A stretch of 64,000 nt of DNA. It comes from Capsaspora owczarzaki ATCC 30864 (Eukaryota; Opisthokonta; Filasterea). Below the pieces are notes generated by a model. The model saw only the letters and a list, made by a program, of their open reading frames with translations, ran no database searches and was not told the origin of the DNA. The DNA lies in the NCBI RefSeq assembly GCF_000151315.2, contig NW_011887297.1, forward strand, positions 282,469-346,468. Reading direction: 5' to 3'. Shown one piece after another: positions 60,288 to 64,000 of this stretch. The position numbers and the translations under genes were made by a program. The stretch's first letter is position 1. Every line of letters starts with the position of its first letter.

Positions 60288-61382
60288 ATGTTCAAGCGGT
60301 AAGCCGGCAAGCCGGTGCTCTCCCTCCCCCTTGCCTCTGGGGCTGAGCGGCGCCACATCTTTGTCTGTTGTGAGCAAGCGCCGACCTACCATGCTCACTC
60401 ACTTCCCATTCCGGTTCCCGTGGCTCTTGGGCAGATTCAACTACAAGGAAGAGGTGGCCAACGCGCAGCAGGTCAAGTCCTCTGTTCATCGCGCCATCCG
60501 CCAGAAGGCTGTTGAGCAGTTCCCTGGCCTCGAGCCGTACCTAGACGAGGTCATGCCCAAGAAGGACCCCATCCACTTGCTGAAGCTGTAAGAAGCGGAG
60601 GGAGAAAAGCGAAACAAGCCAGAGATGACCTACTTATTCATTCACTCTGATGCACTCTCTCCGGCTTGCAGTCGCGACTCGCACCTCCAGCTCATCGTCG
60701 TCAACAAGGAGGTCTTGTTCTTCCACGATCGTGACGGTCCGTACATGCCAACCCTCCGGCTAGTGCACAAGTGTAAGGAAGGCGTCCAACCATTTTTACA
60801 TTGTTCGAAGGCCGATTAGTTTCGCCTGTCTCTCGCGCTCAGTTATGTGTAACGCTTGCACCGCACTGCATCATGAACAGGCCCAAGCATGATCACCCAC
60901 CAAACGGTCGATATTGGCGCCTTCCCGTTCGTGATGCGCGGTGTCAACGTCATGGCCCCTGGTTTGACCTCGAAGGGCGGCAAGCTCACTCCCGCACCCG
61001 TCAACACTGTTGTGGTAGGTGTATCAGCTGTCTTGTGGTTGATTTCCAGATGGTCCATGCGCTTGCTGCGCTGCAGATCATGCCTTTGCGTTTTGTTTTC
61101 TCACTGTTTCGCTTTGCTCCCTTTGTAGGCCGTCATGGGCGAAGGAAAAGAGCACGCCATGGCCATCGGCATCATGAAAATGTCCTCCGACCAAATGTGA
61201 GTCGCAGCTGAGACGACTGCAGAGTTTCAATGAGCTTTGTCTGACAAGAACCGCACCTTTTGTTCCTATTTTGTTTCTTCCTTTCTTTCTTTTGCAGAAA
61301 ATCCGTCAACAAGGGAATTGCCATCGAGTCGGTTCACTTCCTCAACGATGGATTGTGGGCATACAAGAACGTTGATGTGTAA
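60288..61382 (+). CDS. MCTS1: MCTS1 (MCT-1/Tma20), PUA-domain translation reinitiation factor
   Basis: Six exons (60288-60298, 60435-60587, 60672-60772, 60881-61014, 61129-61196, 61298-61382) give 183 residues; human MCTS1 has 181. The first exon is only 11 bases, ATG TTC AAG CG, before a GTAAGC donor. Joined to exon 2 it gives MFKRFNYKEEVANAQQ, matching the family start MFKKF. Then come EQFPGLEPYLDEVMPKKDPI, VNKEVLFFHDRDGPYMPTLR and a PUA domain from about residue 92 (HQTVDIGAFPFVMRGVNVMA, PGLTSKGG, EGKEHAMAIGIMKMSSDQIK, NKGIAIESVHFLNDGLW). MCTS1 with DENR recycles 40S subunits and promotes reinitiation after short upstream ORFs. DENR is not in the window. An unspliced start at about 60388 would replace the conserved first residues and is rejected. 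Confidence 0.95.
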
Positions 61383-61588
61383 CGCCTTGTCTGCGCGTTT
61401 GAGTTGTACCGAAAAATCGACCTTACCTGTACCGCTACTTCTTCCAATCATCCACTCGGCTGTTCAAACACAATCACATACTGGCTACAGCGCAAACTAC
61501 ACAACGTTGAACAGCATTTCAAAAGAAAATATTCCATCAATCACTCTTAACTACAAGAAACGGCAACAAAATAATCCGACCTCGACAC

Positions 61589-61594
61589 AATAAA
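61589..61594 (+). terminator. AATAAA poly(A) signal candidate for MCTS1
   Basis: AATAAA lies 207 bases past the MCTS1 stop and 76 bases before the end of the opposed PINCH coding region, inside the 287-bp convergent gap. The call rests on hexamer and position only. Confidence 0.4.
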
Positions 61595-61669
61595 CAAAAC
61601 AACACGACAACGAACAAACAAAGAGCACACATGCCAAATCGAAAAAAAGAGAGAAATGTTGTCTGCTGT

Positions 61670-63443
61670 TTACTTGTTGGCCTTCTTGAGGTTTTCTTGC
61701 ATCTTCTTCTCCAAGTCTTCGTACTTTTTAATGTTCTTTCGTGAATCGGAGGGAATGCAGTCATAACACTTGCGGCACATGGGTCGGTTGTCGCACTCGA
61801 TAAACTTCATATCCATCCGCGACATTGGCAAGCCGCAGCCGTAGCAGAAAAAGTGTCGCATGCACCACATCTTGTTCATGCAATTCACAACTGCAAGCAG
61901 CGGAAGCAGCAGAACCAAGAAAATCAGTCAGTCCATTGTGGTTTGTGATGCACCGCCCTGCACTTTCCTCCCAAGCATCATCGGCAAGTCACTGTACCTT
62001 CGCCCTTGACAGAATTGTTGCAAGTAAAGCAGCGATCGGTCAGCAGTGACCGGTAGTCCTTTGCGCAGTAGGCCTGGCCCTTGTACTCAAAGAAAGTGGC
62101 GCCAGAGAAGGGCTGCTCGCATTTTACGCACACGAAATGCTCGGGATGCCACTGTTTGCCGAGGGCAGTTGTTGCACGACCTTCGATTGGCTTGCGGCAT
62201 GCCGCGCACACGGACTGGCGAGCGCGCTCGTAATCCTGGTGACAGTAGAGCTTTCCTTCGTATTCTTTGCACGACATGGACAGCGTGGCTTTGCACGTAT
62301 GGCACGAGAAGTGGTACGGGTGCATCTTTTGGTTTTGCAGGACGATGAACTCGCCGTCGAGGGGTTTGCGGCACTTGGCGCACATGGCGGTGTCGGCCGC
62401 TAGAGTGAGCAAAAACACAATCCACGCACACGCAGTGACAGGGGTGAGTTGGCGAGCACCAGACAAAGCACAAAAGTGACCATCAAAAAAAGCGAAAAAG
62501 ACAGTTCTTACGCTTCTGCACGTTGGAGCACGGCTTGCACCACGGACGGCCGTCCTTCTTGACAAAGGCAGTGCCAGCAAGCGACGTGCCGCAGACGGAG
62601 CACGTAAAGTGCTCTGGATGCCACTTGGCGTCGAGCGCAGAAATGCACTTGCCAACAATGAATTCGCCGCAGTGGCCGCACTTGGGGCCAAACAGCTCGC
62701 GGTAGTCTTCCTCGCAGTAGTTTCGCTCGTCATACGCGTAGAAGCGCTCGTTCGGGAATGGTCGGAAGCACTCGACGCATCTAATGTGGAGCAAAGAGAG
62801 CAGAGAGAGAGACGGTGAGTTTGACTGAACGATTGGATTGGTGCTGCATCTCACAACAGCGACAAACGCCTCGCAGTACCCGCGCCCACGCAGCGAGGCA
62901 CCAAAGCGAGACACAGTGAGCCACAGAGCGAGACACAGAGCGAGACACAGAGCGAGACACAGAGAGAGAGAGAGACACCAAAAAGCGATAGCAATGCAAA
63001 AAGGCAAGAAAAGAAAAAAAAAAATCAAAGCCACAACAGAAATTTCATTGCGTTTTCCTGCTTTTGTGCTTGCTGAAACCGACTTTTTCCCCCATCGCCA
63101 AAGTGGAGCCACATTGCTCTCCAACATGAAGCGAGCCGCGTTCTGGCGCTGGAAAGCGGGGAGAAGAAGGAGGTCTAACGAAAAAATCGTGCTGAACGAA
63201 CGACTCTGAATGCCATATCCAGCAACTTTTTTTTTTTTTTTGTTGGTTGATGCGTTCGTGTCCTTTGGCCGCACACACAAACCCCACTAAAGCGAGAGAT
63301 GCACAACAGCGAGAGTCGAATGGCAGGGGGAGTGTGCCGACTTACACGTGGCAGTGGATGTGGAGATTGCGGCCGGACGATTGCATGACCTGCTCGAGCT
63401 GGGCGAACGGCTCATGGCACTGGTCGCAGATACGCGTCGCCAT
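61670..63443 (-). CDS. LIMS: PINCH/LIMS five-LIM-domain integrin-adhesion adaptor
   Basis: Exons 63443-63346, 62780-62512, 62399-61998 and 61890-61670 give 329 residues (human LIMS1 325). Five LIM domains follow one another with nothing else but a basic tail. LIM1: CDQC...HIHCHVCVEC; LIM2: CGHCGEFIVGKCISALDAKW and HFTCSVC; LIM3: CAKCRKPLDGEFIV and HFSCHTC; LIM4: CAACRKPIEGRATTALGKQW and HFVCVKC; LIM5: CFTCNNSVKGEVVNCMNKMW, HFFCYGC and RPMCRKCYD. The order and linker lengths match PINCH, in which LIM1 binds ILK and LIM4 binds Nck2, making the ILK-PINCH-parvin complex at integrin sites. The tail NIKKYEDLEKKMQENLKKAN resembles the LIMS nuclear-signal tail. Its presence in a unicellular genome fits the integrin-adhesome set known from Capsaspora and apusomonads. 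Confidence 0.94.
62781..63345 (-). other. PINCH intron 1 (565 bp)
   Basis: This intron splits LIM1 between CHV and the CVEC zinc ligands. It includes a 12-bp tandem repeat and a GA tract (62925-62972), and a T-run at 63228-63241. No coding signal was recognised. Confidence 0.6.
62925..62960 (+). repeat. 12-bp tandem repeat (AGAGCGAGACAC x3) in PINCH intron 1
   Basis: Three perfect head-to-tail copies of a 12-bp unit are followed directly by an AG dinucleotide run. A degenerate copy (AAAGCGAGACAC) lies about 20 bp upstream, suggesting expansion of a short motif. Confidence 0.9.
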
Positions 63444-64000
63444 GGTTGTGTACTGTGTTCTATTGGAGAAGAAATGAAGAGTGTACTTTGCACAGTGCTT
63501 TTTGGATTAGATCGCAAAAATTGCACAGGCGGTTCACCGATAGGAGTGTTTTGCTCAGAATCGCGAACATTCGCTTTTTGAGGAGGCTGCAGACACCTTC
63601 AGCATATAGCTAGCACTTTCTCAATGTTCGATCTAGCATTGTGACTTTAGAAATTCTGCCGTTCGTCACCATGTTCGACAAAGCGACAAAAAAACGAACG
63701 CTGCATGAATCACGAAAACGAACAATCGCAGTTTTGTTGAAAGTCATTCTGCGATTTCAGTGCTTCTTCTTGTTCTGCTGCTGCTGCTGCTGCTGCGTGA
63801 TACGAATGCTCGTGATAATGATCACCAATGTATGACTACAGCATCCTGTATGACGCGGTTACCCAGAAAAAGCTGTCATTCTTGATTTTTTTTTTTTTTC
63901 GCTGAAAACTCAATTTCACCAACATTTTCCATTAGCAACAATGTGTAAGAACGCAAGTCCGGCCTCTCCCGTCGCGGCCGGGGGGGGGAGTGGGGAGTTG
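63444..64000. other. Right-edge spacer upstream of PINCH
   Basis: This 557-bp stretch should contain the PINCH promoter. It has a short (TGC)n run at about 63776-63796, a T-run at about 63886-63899 and a G-run near the window edge. No conserved coding sequence was recognised on either strand; another gene may begin beyond the window. Confidence 0.5.

Overview
This window is nuclear DNA of an intron-bearing unicellular eukaryote. It holds 20 protein-coding genes in 64 kb. I modelled 79 introns, all GT-AG, and each join was checked for reading phase. Every gene except the first has at least one intron. Gene content points to a single-celled relative of animals: a five-LIM PINCH, a classical PH-containing dynamin, GnT-IV, SMG1 plus UPF2, UBE2H and MCTS1. 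The filasterean Capsaspora owczarzaki or a close relative is my best guess, but that is an inference from gene set, base composition and short introns. No prokaryotic, viral, transposon, tRNA, rRNA or CRISPR feature was recognised.

Layout, left to right: SMG1 (-, cut by the left edge), dynamin (+), an ArfGAP-PX fusion (-), a PH-REM-RasGEF (+), GnT-IV/MGAT4 (+), ANKRD54 (+), NC2alpha/DRAP1 (-), GDP-mannose pyrophosphorylase (+), UPF2 (-), an AlaX-type alanyl-tRNA editing protein (+), membrane dipeptidase (-), PMS2 (+), organelle-type lysyl-tRNA synthetase (-), purple acid phosphatase (+), UBE2H (+), VPS52 (+), TMEM53/DUF829 (-), F-actin capping protein alpha (-), MCTS1 (+) and PINCH/LIMS (-).

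Strands alternate strongly. Head-to-head pairs share short gaps between start codons (161, 250, 255 and 327 bp for four pairs), and tail-to-tail pairs are 121-353 bp apart. Several shared promoters carry clustered CTCAG/TGAGTC-like words. T and A homopolymer tracts are common in introns and spacers.

Functional themes: two core nonsense-mediated-decay factors (SMG1 kinase and UPF2) lie 23 kb apart. Several genes concern translation fidelity (AlaX, LysRS, MCTS1). Others serve membrane traffic (dynamin, ArfGAP-PX, VPS52 of GARP), N-glycosylation (GMPPB supplies GDP-mannose, MGAT4 branches N-glycans) and the actin/adhesion machinery (CapZ alpha, PINCH). The least familiar items are the AGFG-type ArfGAP joined to a PX domain, an unassigned helical segment between the PH and GEF parts of the RasGEF, the intronless 8.4-kb SMG1 with a 35-residue polyglutamine inside its kinase domain, and the 11-base first coding exon of MCTS1.
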